From Candidatus Aerophobota bacterium (GTDB lineage Bacteria; Aerophobota; Aerophobia; Aerophobales; B3-G15): a stretch of DNA of 13,090 bases. Where the stretch lies: the NCBI GenBank assembly GCA_030615365.1, contig JAUWZM010000067.1, positions 1 to 13,090 of the forward strand. The letters run 5' to 3'. Positions 7,659 through 13,090 of this stretch are shown piece after piece. The notes beneath the pieces were generated by a model. That model saw only the letters and a list, made by a program, of their open reading frames with translations, did no database searches and was not told the DNA's origin. Position 1 is the first letter of the stretch. Each line of letters opens with the position of its first letter. Made by a program: the position numbers and the translations under genes.

Positions 7659-8267
7659 GTGTCTCCCAACCTCAGAGCTTCTCTTAGAAAAGCAAATATA
7701 GTTGTCTTAGCTCATAGCTACAATCCTTCCATTGTGTCTCCCGATTGGGTGCTCGAGAGAAAAATACTCAATGAACCAATCAATGATTTTGTGCATACAC
7801 AGGCGTTTTCTCTTATGCAAAATAACAATTTTTCACTTGTTGTTGATACGAATCGTCTCCAACTTTCAGCAAAAAAACTCGATTCAGATAACATAAAACT
7901 AATGCCGCAAATTTTGCATAGGTTTTTTACTTTCTTACCAGAAACTCCTTGTAGAGCAATGGGGTTTAATTTCACTTATGAACTCAAAGTAAGGCATGAT
8001 TTATTAAAGGATGTCCTGTCGCCCAAAAAGCAAACCATCGAAAAATTATTTGCATCCGAGTATAAACTGGGAGCGATTATTCACTTTGAGTTTGAGGAAT
8101 GTTTCTTTGTACGAGTTAATATCTCCCCGATGAGGCAAAAAGAAAACATACAAGTAGTCAATTTCAATTTTCATACTATTATTAATAAAGCAATAATAGC
8201 AAAAGAAAGACTGAATTTGTACGAAAAAATCTTACAAAAGATGGAAAGGATTCAAAAATGGATATAA
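7659..8267 (+). CDS. Unrecognised ~202-aa protein, first gene of an overlapping pair
   Basis: No family recognised. Start GTG 7659 is preferred over GTG 7644, because the GTGAGGA at 7644-7650 then acts as Shine-Dalgarno eight bases upstream and leaves a sensible leader after the promoter. The protein opens MSPNLRASLRKANIVVLAHS, then alternates beta-like stretches (FSLVVDTNRLQLSAKK; LGAIIHFEFEECFFVRVNIS; VVNFNFHTII) with short helices and ends in a helix. The look is of a soluble alpha/beta protein without signal peptide or membrane segment. Its last codons overlap the start of the 167-aa gene by 10 bases, which indicates coupled translation. A two-component module such as toxin plus regulator is one possibility, but nothing in the sequence proves it. 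Confidence 0.75.
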   Translation: MSPNLRASLRKANIVVLAHSYNPSIVSPDWVLERKILNEPINDFVHTQAFSLMQNNNFSLVVDTNRLQLSAKKLDSDNIKLMPQILHRFFTFLPETPCRAMGFNFTYELKVRHDLLKDVLSPKKQTIEKLFASEYKLGAIIHFEFEECFFVRVNISPMRQKENIQVVNFNFHTIINKAIIAKERLNLYEKILQKMERIQKWI

Positions 8268-8761
8268 ACTTAAGAGGCTTTAGGCAAGGGATTATCGAGG
8301 ATGAGGAAGAAAACGATAATACTTACACTGATTTAGAGGAAGAAGGCCTACAAAGAAAGAAAGGGCAGGCTATAGCTGCTGTTTTTCAAAGGATTAGCCC
8401 TATCGATTGGACCAGCGTTGAAAGTTGGATAGAAATCCAACCTCTTGAGCTCTTAGAAAGTGTCACTAAATTGCAGCGAGAGAACAATTATCTCCAGCAG
8501 CAAGTAGAGGAACTACAAAAGAAAGTAAGTAAGCTTATGGAGAGCCTGCCGACACAAAAAACTATAATCTTGCGAGAGATTAACAAGGCACAAGCAAAAC
8601 AAGAAATAAAGAAGCTGTTTGCTTCTACTGATGAGCCATTATATTACTCAGATATAGCTGAAGAGCTGGAATTGGACCTAGAAATGGTAGTAGAAATATG
8701 TCAAGAATTAATAAAAGAAGGAGAAGTAGAAATTGACACCGACATACTACAGTATAGGTGA
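8258..8761 (+). CDS. Coiled-coil and winged-helix protein, 167 aa, partner of the preceding gene
   Basis: Starts at ATG 8258 inside the end of the upstream gene, with GGAAAGGA at about 8242-8249 as ribosome site. Residues 1-35 are acidic and probably flexible. A segment with ISPIDWTSVESWIEIQ follows at 46-61. A leucine-heptad coiled coil covers about 66-97 (LQRENNYLQQQVEELQKKV). The last third (about 111-165, EIKKLFASTDEPLYYSDIAE then LELDLEMVVEICQELIKEGE) has the pattern of a winged-helix DNA-binding domain. This architecture suggests a dimeric DNA-binding or scaffolding partner, possibly regulating its own operon. The family is not recognised and the role is inferred from predicted structure and pairing. 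Confidence 0.77.
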   Translation: MDINLRGFRQGIIEDEEENDNTYTDLEEEGLQRKKGQAIAAVFQRISPIDWTSVESWIEIQPLELLESVTKLQRENNYLQQQVEELQKKVSKLMESLPTQKTIILREINKAQAKQEIKKLFASTDEPLYYSDIAEELELDLEMVVEICQELIKEGEVEIDTDILQYR

Positions 8762-8944
8762 TTCATTACGCGGCGAACGAATTGCAGTGCAAGCACGTAA
8801 AGTTACTAACCAAAAATTAATTCAGCTCAGTGGGCGCCATAAAGGTACGTCTCTTACGCTCAAATACTCTGTGTTTTGTGTAATCGAGGCTCCTTTGAAA
8901 AGTGTGCAGAAGAGATAAAAATGATGAACGAGGAAATCTCAAGT

Positions 8945-8965
8945 TTGCCCTATCATCCCCTCCTG
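8945..8965 (+). repeat. 21-base near-repeat, copy 2
   Basis: Direct counterpart of 7365-7385 (18 of 21 identical). It overlaps the stop codons of the minus-strand polymerase relic. The two copies lie in the gaps on either side of the 202/167-aa gene pair. Confidence 0.4.
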
Positions 8966-9078
8966 ATAATATCCTGTCCAAACCTTTCCTGAATTTTATC
9001 CAGCAGCATTATCTATTTTCTCAAATTTTTCTTCATTTTTTGTTTTCGAGAGCAAATAAAGCTATCCCTTCCTTACCT
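8953..9078 (-). pseudogene. Relic of the C-terminus of a Y-family DNA polymerase (DinB-like)
   Basis: On the minus strand three short pieces in different frames line up in the order of a DinB tail. GKEGIALFALENKK comes first (about 9078-9038), resembling the QLSLF-x-KK stretch near the end of Pol IV. EEKFEKIDNAA follows (about 9034-9002), then DKIQERFGQDIIRRG from 9000 to 8956, ending in TGA TAG. The last piece is close to the family's usual ID-K-I-R-x-R-F-G-x-D-x-I-x-R-x ending. At least two frameshifts separate the pieces, and nothing of the catalytic domains remains, so this is a decayed fragment. The match is recognised by eye only. Confidence 0.55.
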
Positions 9079-9106
9079 CTATTATATTAGATCCCCGATT
9101 GTATAC

Positions 9107-9141
9107 TATAATTTAGGTAAATGTATGTTCCAAATAGGAGG
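9107..9141 (+). promoter_or_regulatory. Probable -10 box and ribosome site of moaC
   Basis: A TATAAT at 9107-9112 (overlapping an alternative TATACT at 9102-9107) lies 35 bases before the TTG start, but no good -35 hexamer is found at 16-18 bases. AGGAGG at 9136-9141, five bases before TTG 9147, is a full-strength Shine-Dalgarno and fixes that start. Confidence 0.5.
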
Positions 9142-9146
9142 ATAAA

Positions 9147-9599
9147 TTGAGCAATTTAAAGATGATTGAAGTAGGAGATAAGTCTATTACAGAAAGGGAG
9201 GCTATAGCAAGAGGAGAGGTCATTCTTTCACCAGGAACGATGCAATTAATCAGGGAAGATGCATTACCCAAAGGAAATGTACTTGGCTGTGCCCAGGTAG
9301 CAGGAATTATGGCTGTGAAAGAGACCCCTTTTCTTATTCCAATGTGTCATCCTCTGCGCATTACTGGGGTAAAGATTGATTTTAAAGTAAAGGAAAATAC
9401 AATTGAGATTGAGGTGAAAGTAAAAGCCAAGGATAGAACAGGAGTGGAGATGGAGGCTCTAACAGGCCTAAGTTTAGCTGCTTTAACTATATACGATATG
9501 TGCAAGGGAGTGGATAAGAATATTCTTATTTCCAATATAGGCCTGGTGAAAAAAACTGGAGGAAAAAGTGGTACCTATGTAAGGAGAGAAGAGAAATGA
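9147..9599 (+). CDS. moaC: Cyclic pyranopterin monophosphate synthase MoaC
   Basis: MoaC acts in molybdenum-cofactor synthesis, converting the 3',8-cyclo-dihydro-GTP made by MoaA into cyclic pyranopterin monophosphate in the cytoplasm. The 150-aa protein covers nearly the whole family length. Recognisable segments are KGNVLGCAQVAGI (K42), MCHPL (H68), GVEMEALTG (99-107), YDMCK (D117, K120) and GGKSG (138-142). H68, K42, D117 and K120 correspond to the known active-site residues. The N-terminus is several residues shorter than usual: the common TH-x-MVDVS opening is reduced to LKMIEVGDKS. TTG 9147 is supported by AGGAGG five bases upstream. The stop overlaps the start of the MOSC gene (ATGA). 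No moaA is in the window, so the first step must be encoded elsewhere. Confidence 0.96.
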   Translation: MSNLKMIEVGDKSITEREAIARGEVILSPGTMQLIREDALPKGNVLGCAQVAGIMAVKETPFLIPMCHPLRITGVKIDFKVKENTIEIEVKVKAKDRTGVEMEALTGLSLAALTIYDMCKGVDKNILISNIGLVKKTGGKSGTYVRREEK

Positions 9600-10066
9600 T
9601 AGGAAAGATAATTTCTATAAACATAAGCGAGGGGAAGGGAACTTCTAAGATACCTGTAAAAGAGGTTTATCTTAAAAGAGGATACGGTATCATGGGAGAT
9701 GCTCATGCTGGAAAATGGCATCGTCAGGTAAGTCTTTTAGGCTGGGAAAGCGTGAGGAGATTTTCCTCTGAAAAAAAAATCTCTAAAAAATTAAGACCCG
9801 GGGACTTTGCTGAAAACATTACCGTTGATATTGATTTATCTCCTCTGAAAATAGGAGACCGCCTTAAACTAAGTGAAGATGTGATAATAAAGGTGACACA
9901 GATTGGAAAGAAATGCCATACCGATTGCGCTATTTATAGGGAGGTAGGTGAGTGCTTGATGCCCAAGCAAGGCATCTTTGCCGAAGTAATAAAAGAGGGA
10001 AAAATTCGCCTGGGAGATAAAATAGAGGTGATGAATGATAAAGATAGGGATAATTACAGTAAGTGA
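9596..10066 (+). CDS. MOSC-domain protein
   Basis: A stand-alone MOSC domain of 156 aa. MOSC modules, named after Moco sulfurase C-terminal domains, bind pterin-molybdenum cofactors, and several use a conserved cysteine to handle sulfur or the metal. Visible family features are GIMGDAHAG (31-39), RPGDFAENI (67-75), IGDRLKL and the cysteine cluster KKCHTDCAIYREVGEC (C107, C111, C120). The start overlaps moaC by four bases, and the tail overlaps mogA by 32 bases, so translation is coupled along the operon. Small MOSC proteins between moaC and mogA are a familiar arrangement in anaerobes. The precise reaction is not established from sequence; cofactor trafficking or modification is the likely role. 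Confidence 0.92.
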   Translation: MIGKIISINISEGKGTSKIPVKEVYLKRGYGIMGDAHAGKWHRQVSLLGWESVRRFSSEKKISKKLRPGDFAENITVDIDLSPLKIGDRLKLSEDVIIKVTQIGKKCHTDCAIYREVGECLMPKQGIFAEVIKEGKIRLGDKIEVMNDKDRDNYSK

Positions 10067-10508
10067 TAGATCATTTAAAAAAGAAAGAGAGGATGTAAGT
10101 GGTCCTCTTATTGAAAAGATGGTTAAGAGTTTAGGAAAAGTGGTAGAGTACAGAATAGTTCCTGATGAAAGAGCCCTTATTTCTCAAGCCATTGTAGAAA
10201 TGGTTGATGAGGTAAAGATTGATTTAGTCTTAACTACCGGAGGAACAGGTCTATCCCCTCGGGATGTAACCCCGGAGGCTACAAGGGATGTGATAGAGAA
10301 AGAGATTCCTGGTTTTGGCGAGATAATGCGAACAGAGGGATTCAGGAGTGCCCCTCACGCTATTTTGTCTCGAGGTATAGCTGGGGCGAGAAAGAAAAGT
10401 TTAATTGTTACCCTCCCGGGAAGTCCCAAAGCTGTAAAAGAAAGCCTGGAGCTTATACTCCCAGCTCTTCCCCATGCCCTTGAAATGATAGAGGGAAAGG
10501 ATCACTAA
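10035..10508 (+). CDS. mogA: Molybdopterin adenylyltransferase MogA/MoaB family
   Basis: MogA-type enzymes activate molybdopterin with ATP to form adenylyl-molybdopterin, the substrate for molybdate insertion. The protein is 157 aa, normal for a single-domain member. The signature TTGGTGLSPRDVTPEAT (67-83) contains the nucleotide- and pterin-binding glycines with D77 and E81. LPGSPKAV (127-134) is the second conserved loop, and SDR near the N-terminus (10-12) begins the fold. The RDVTPEAT form is closer to MogA than to MoaB. Start ATG 10035 lies inside the end of the MOSC gene in another frame, with GAGGTGATG just upstream. It is the last gene of the Moco operon here; no clear intrinsic terminator follows. 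Confidence 0.94.
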   Translation: MIKIGIITVSDRSFKKEREDVSGPLIEKMVKSLGKVVEYRIVPDERALISQAIVEMVDEVKIDLVLTTGGTGLSPRDVTPEATRDVIEKEIPGFGEIMRTEGFRSAPHAILSRGIAGARKKSLIVTLPGSPKAVKESLELILPALPHALEMIEGKDH

Positions 10509-10556
10509 CTAGTAAATAAATTTAATGCATGTTAGCATAGACTCTGCCGGTGGATT

Positions 10557-10584
10557 TTGACTTCTTACCTTAAACTACTATAAT
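10557..10584 (+). promoter_or_regulatory. Strong sigma-70-type promoter
   Basis: TTGACT (10557-10562) and TATAAT (10579-10584) are separated by 16 bases. Transcription would start near 10591, immediately before the dyad at 10596. It would give a leader of about 135 bases before the mini-gene and probably read on into the dehydrogenase operon. It shares TTGACTTCTTA with the promoter at 7599. Confidence 0.78.
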
Positions 10585-10595
10585 GAAGCTAATAT

Positions 10596-10617
10596 ATAAA
10601 TTAACAAGTTAATTTAT
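10596..10617. promoter_or_regulatory. Perfect 10+10 dyad, candidate operator or leader hairpin
   Basis: ATAAATTAAC (10596-10605), two bases AA, then its exact complement GTTAATTTAT (10608-10617). It begins about five bases after the predicted start of transcription, a common position for a repressor operator. As RNA it would be a weak, AU-rich hairpin with a loop too small to close fully, so an operator reading is favoured. Confidence 0.45.
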
Positions 10618-10636
10618 TTTAAATGTAAATTCTAAG

Positions 10637-10663
10637 GGAGGGCACCTTCCTTATCTGCCCTTC
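10637..10663 (+). terminator. Leader hairpin, possible attenuator
   Basis: GGAGGGCA (10637-10644) pairs with TGCCCTTC (10656-10663), eight pairs including one G-U, with an 11-base loop. The following GTTTAATAATC is only a poor T-tract, so it would be an inefficient terminator. An attenuator or stabilising leader hairpin before the mini-gene is possible. Confidence 0.3.
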
Positions 10664-10727
10664 GTTTAATAATCTGCTCAGAGAAAATAAAAAGTGATAA
10701 AGAACACTAAGGGGGTGAGCCACTATA

Positions 10728-10832
10728 ATGAGTAAGGATAGAAAGGGGAAAAGGGATAGAAAGAAGAGTGCAAAGGAAAAAAAGAGGGAGAGAAAGGAAA
10801 AGAGGTCTAAAAAGAATAATTTATCTGCTTAA
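10728..10832 (+). CDS. Very basic 34-residue protein
   Basis: ATG 10728 to TAA 10832 encodes a 34-residue peptide in which more than half the residues are K or R (for example RKGKRDRKKSAKEKKRERKE). A good ribosome site GGGGGTGAG (10711-10719) precedes the ATG by eight bases, and a strong promoter lies upstream, which favours a real gene. Such K/R-rich mini-proteins could bind nucleic acid or the ribosome, but no family is recognised. The run of A/G codons is also compatible with a purine-rich leader that happens to be open. Confidence 0.5.
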   Translation: MSKDRKGKRDRKKSAKEKKRERKEKRSKKNNLSA

Positions 10833-10986
10833 GGAAAATAGGATAATAAAAATACATAGTTAGAGATTAAAGATTAGGAAGGAAGGTCTACCAGCTTGAG
10901 AGAAAGGAAGTTTTAGACGGGGTTCACTGGATATTTACGAAGAATGAATGATGTCTTAAAAATAATTCTTTAGAAAAGGATATATC

Positions 10987-12033
10987 ATGTTAAAACAGCT
11001 TTTCGCAACTGCTCCCGGGCAAATAACCTCAAGAGAGTATGAGGAAAGACCACTCATGCAGAGTCAGGTACGCATAAAAAGTGAGTTCTCTGCTGAAAAG
11101 CATGGTACCATGCTGCCGTCCTACAAAGGACTCACCTCCTTTGGGGAAAAAGGGTGGGATCGTGAGTTTCAACTTTTTCTCCCTCAAAGAAAAGGAACTT
11201 CCATTTTTCCCATGCCTTTAGGAAATATCACTGTAGGCACGGTAGTAGAGGTAGGAGAAAAGGTGACCCGTTTTAAAGTAGGAGAGAAGGTGTATGGATA
11301 CCTTCCTATCCGTGAAACTAACACTGTAGAGGAGAAGAGGGTAGATCCTGCACCCTCTGGTTTAACTGATGAGCATATTGTGTGTCTCGATCCTGCTGGT
11401 GTTGCCCTGATGTCAGTGCGCGAAGCTCATCTTCGTCTTGGGGACGAGGTGGCAGTATTTGGTCTGGGCGCCATAGGTCTTTTTGCAGTACAAATGGCGA
11501 AGCTTGCCGGAGCTACCCTCATTATAGGGGTGGATCCTGTGTCAGAAAGACGGAAATTGGCCAAAAAATATGGAGCAGATCTTACCATAGACCCCACTGT
11601 ATCAGATGTTGGATTGGAAATAAAACGTGCCACAAAAAAGAGGGGAGTTGATGTGGCAATAGAGGTAAGTGGCTCATATAAGGCTCTTCAACAGGCTGTA
11701 AGAGGAACAGGATATGGTGGGATGATAGTCCCGGTATCGTTTTACCATGGGGAGGCCAAGGATTTAAACTTAGGGGAGGAGTGGCATTTCAATCGGCATA
11801 CAATGGTCTCTGGAGCAAGAGTCGAAAGTGAGCCATACAGGGATTATCCTCGGTGGGATAGGAAGCGTGTGGACAAAACAGTTGTTGAGCTCTTTCAGAA
11901 GAAAAATCTTACTGTAGATAACCTCCTTTATACAGTAGATTTTGATGATGTACTCGGGGCCTACAGGACACTCGATGAGCATCCTGAGAGGTGGATTAAG
12001 CTGGCAATAAAATACAAAAAGGAGAGAAAATGA
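10987..12033 (+). CDS. Zinc-less medium-chain dehydrogenase/reductase
   Basis: A 348-aa member of the MDR (alcohol dehydrogenase-like) superfamily. The catalytic-domain core GNITVGTVVEVGEKVTRFKV (about 79-98) and the cofactor domain AVFGLGAIGLFAVQMAKLAG (about 156-175) are typical. D183 at the end of beta-2 (IIGVDP) predicts NAD rather than NADP. The usual zinc-ligand cysteine and the four-cysteine structural-zinc lobe are missing: the expected GxCGTD region reads SAEKHGTM and the only nearby Cys is C133. A zinc-independent oxidoreductase or altered chemistry is therefore likely. AAAAGGA six bases upstream supports ATG 10987. The stop overlaps the next gene (ATGA), tying it to a sugar isomerase/epimerase and suggesting oxidation of a sugar or polyol. 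The exact substrate is unknown. Confidence 0.88.
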   Translation: MLKQLFATAPGQITSREYEERPLMQSQVRIKSEFSAEKHGTMLPSYKGLTSFGEKGWDREFQLFLPQRKGTSIFPMPLGNITVGTVVEVGEKVTRFKVGEKVYGYLPIRETNTVEEKRVDPAPSGLTDEHIVCLDPAGVALMSVREAHLRLGDEVAVFGLGAIGLFAVQMAKLAGATLIIGVDPVSERRKLAKKYGADLTIDPTVSDVGLEIKRATKKRGVDVAIEVSGSYKALQQAVRGTGYGGMIVPVSFYHGEAKDLNLGEEWHFNRHTMVSGARVESEPYRDYPRWDRKRVDKTVVELFQKKNLTVDNLLYTVDFDDVLGAYRTLDEHPERWIKLAIKYKKERK

Positions 12034-12821
12034 AATTAGCTATACAGGAGAATTTACTTCCGGGCACCAGTTTTATAGAGAAAGTGCGTAAGGCTGAAAA
12101 GTACGGTTTCCAGGCAATTGAGCTGCAGGGACAGGATCTCACCGAGAAGAGAGTAGATGAGATTACAGAATCTTTATCCAAGAGCAGGATAAAGATAAGC
12201 ACTATCTGTGCAGGCTATAGAGGGTGCTTGCTGAGCGCAGAAAAAGAGAAAAGAGTTATCGCTCTCAAAGATATAAATCAGCTTCTCAGTATAGGCTCAG
12301 ACCTTGGAGCAGTTGGTCTTATAGTAGTGCCTATTTTTGGTCCACCTCAACTTCCCGATCTTTCTCCTTGGAAGAGGGCAGAAGAGGTAGAAAAGGATCT
12401 TCTCCGGGAGCTTCTGAGAAAAATAGGAGAAAAAGCTGAAAAGACGGGTTGTTTGTGTCTTCTGGAGCCTTTAAATCGTTATGAAACTCATCTAATTAAC
12501 AAAATAGAAGAGGCAGTTAAGATAGCAAAGGAGGTAAGTAGCCCCGGGATAAAAATTATGGCTGATTTTTTCCACATGAGCATTGAAGAGGCAAGGATAG
12601 ATGAGGCGATTACAAAAGGGAAAGATTTTATCTACCATATTCATTTAGCCGACTCCAACCGGCTCCTGCCAGGTTATGGGCACACCGACTTTAAATCAGA
12701 ATTTGCCGCTTTAAAAGATGCAGGGTATGGTAGATATATGGCGTTAGAGTGCAGTATTCCGGGGGTGGTAGAAAAAGAGCTACCTAAATGCGTCGAATAT
12801 TTAAAAAATTGTATGGGATGA
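12030..12821 (+). CDS. Xylose-isomerase-like TIM-barrel sugar isomerase/epimerase
   Basis: A 263-aa single-domain (beta/alpha)8 protein of the AP-endonuclease-2 / sugar phosphate isomerase superfamily. Predicted metal ligands sit in the family positions: E146 in LLEPLNRYETH, D179 and H182 in IMADFFHMSIEE, H203/H205/D208 in HIHLADSNR, and E240 in MALEC. GYGHTDF (215-221) is the loop typical of this group. Relatives interconvert keto-sugars or dehydrate inosose using a divalent metal in the cytoplasm. The gene starts within the dehydrogenase stop (ATGA) and ends with another ATGA leading into a truncated oxidoreductase remnant, so it is the middle gene of a former three-gene catabolic operon. 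The substrate cannot be named from sequence. Confidence 0.9.
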   Translation: MKLAIQENLLPGTSFIEKVRKAEKYGFQAIELQGQDLTEKRVDEITESLSKSRIKISTICAGYRGCLLSAEKEKRVIALKDINQLLSIGSDLGAVGLIVVPIFGPPQLPDLSPWKRAEEVEKDLLRELLRKIGEKAEKTGCLCLLEPLNRYETHLINKIEEAVKIAKEVSSPGIKIMADFFHMSIEEARIDEAITKGKDFIYHIHLADSNRLLPGYGHTDFKSEFAALKDAGYGRYMALECSIPGVVEKELPKCVEYLKNCMG

Positions 12822-12946
12822 AAATAGTATTTATAAAAAATACGGCAGAATTTCCCACCTTCAAGGATGGTCATAGGGAAGAGCTTTTCTGCGATGCACT
12901 CCTGGAGAGTTCTCAAAAAGGGGGATGGGTGAGAATTAAAGAATAA
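12818..12946 (+). pseudogene. 42-residue remnant with the C-terminus of a Gfo/Idh/MocA oxidoreductase
   Basis: ATG 12818 overlaps the TIM-barrel stop (ATGA), and the frame runs to TAA 12946. After a few start-like residues (MKIVFIKN) the sequence reads AEFPTFKDGHREELFCDALL and then ESSQKGGWVRIKE. This resembles the closing PTFxDGxR...DAILESxxxGxWV of Gfo/Idh/MocA family dehydrogenases. The NAD-binding Rossmann fold and catalytic residues are missing, so about 300 residues have been lost, probably by an internal deletion that kept the coupled start. Family recognition is by eye from about 33 residues. A genuine small protein is a less likely alternative. Confidence 0.55.
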
Positions 12947-13090
12947 ATAAGTCAAGTCCAAAATTTTCTGTAAATTTCCTCTAAGGTAAAGGAATTATTC
13001 ACAAAAGTGATTCTTTGAAATTATTAACCTGTAGATAAAATCTTCTTCCTTGAAAATTTGGTAATTTGTCCTTAAAAGGGCAAAGTTATT
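12947..13090 (+). other. AT-rich tail of the window with a weak hairpin
   Basis: No gene is visible. TTTGTCC (13065-13071) can pair with GGGCAAA (13078-13084), with one G-U pair and a six-base loop. GTTATT follows at the edge, so a terminator for the catabolic operon may be cut by the window end. Support is weak. Confidence 0.3.

Larger units (their letters stand above)
8762..9146 (+). other. 385-base gap with a GC-richer patch and gene relics
   Basis: The first ~100 bases (8765-8865, including ACGCGGCGAACG and GTGGGCGCC) are richer in GC than the neighbours and match no gene, tRNA or IS end that I recognise. A stop-free frame at 8843-8989 could encode a tail-like peptide (RGSFEKCAEEIKMMNEEISS), but it has no convincing start. 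The right part holds a minus-strand DNA polymerase relic and then the moaC promoter region. Confidence 0.5.
10509..10986 (+). other. 478-base spacer with promoter, dyad, hairpin and a basic mini-gene
   Basis: No long gene is present. It holds a strong promoter (10557-10584), a 20-base dyad by the predicted transcription start (10596-10617), a hairpin (10637-10663) and a 34-codon ORF (10728-10832). The remaining stretch 10833-10986 is AT- and purine-rich with nothing recognisable except AAAAGGA (10974-10980), the ribosome site of the dehydrogenase gene. Confidence 0.6.

Noticed and set aside
8733..8918. 61-codon + strand frame starting at TTG inside the end of the 167-aa gene
   Set aside because: No Shine-Dalgarno beyond the upstream coding sequence, no family resemblance, and it lies over a patchwork region with relics on the other strand.
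8902..9090. 62-codon + strand frame
   Set aside because: It is antisense to the polymerase relic, has no ribosome site and has low-complexity composition; it is best explained as a shadow frame.
12674..12961. 95-codon minus-strand frame over the end of the TIM-barrel gene
   Set aside because: It overlaps two better-supported + strand features and has no recognisable motifs or ribosome site.
1..13090. CRISPR array, tRNA or rRNA genes
   Set aside because: No regularly spaced repeats, no tRNA-like GTTCRA arm in a cloverleaf context and no rRNA-like segment were seen in any gap.

Overview
This is an AT-rich bacterial window. It has bacterial Shine-Dalgarno sites, GTG and TTG starts, close sigma-70-type promoters, and many short ATGA overlaps inside operons. 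The proteins are rich in K, E, R and I. That fits an anaerobic, perhaps thermophilic, low-GC bacterium or uncultured lineage, but the sequence alone does not fix the taxon.

Region 1 (1-7168) is a defence-type block on the + strand. The left edge is the end of an insertion sequence. It carries the first codons of a minus-strand gene, probably a transposase, behind an exact-consensus promoter. The IS end runs straight into an Eco57I-type adenine methyltransferase, which starts abruptly at its first conserved motif, so the IS appears to have removed its 5' part. Next come an intact ~1052-aa protein fusing a PLD-type nuclease domain to an SNF2/DEAD-type helicase, a 161-aa protein with a predicted C-terminal winged helix, and, overlapping it by ATGA, a 252-aa protein with a HEPN/Abi-C-like RN(x5)H motif and its own C-terminal winged helix. 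Together these look like a methyltransferase / PLD-helicase restriction-like system with a possible HEPN accessory pair.

Region 2 (7169-9146) is a patchwork. A 475-base gap holds a possible pseudoknot and a small ORF. A strong promoter then drives an overlapping pair of unrecognised genes (about 202 and 167 aa; the second has a coiled coil and a winged helix). The next gap carries a frameshifted minus-strand relic of the C-terminus of a Y-family DNA polymerase. A 21-base near-repeat links the two gaps.

Region 3 (9147-10508) is a compact molybdenum-cofactor operon: moaC, a MOSC-domain protein and mogA, all overlapping.

Region 4 (10509-13090) begins with a strong promoter, a 20-base dyad, a hairpin and a 34-codon very basic mini-gene. 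An overlapping pair follows: a zinc-less medium-chain dehydrogenase and a xylose-isomerase-like TIM-barrel enzyme, probably sugar or polyol catabolism. An ATGA overlap leads into a 42-codon remnant whose residues match the C-terminal tail of Gfo/Idh/MocA oxidoreductases, so the catabolic operon seems to have lost most of its third gene.
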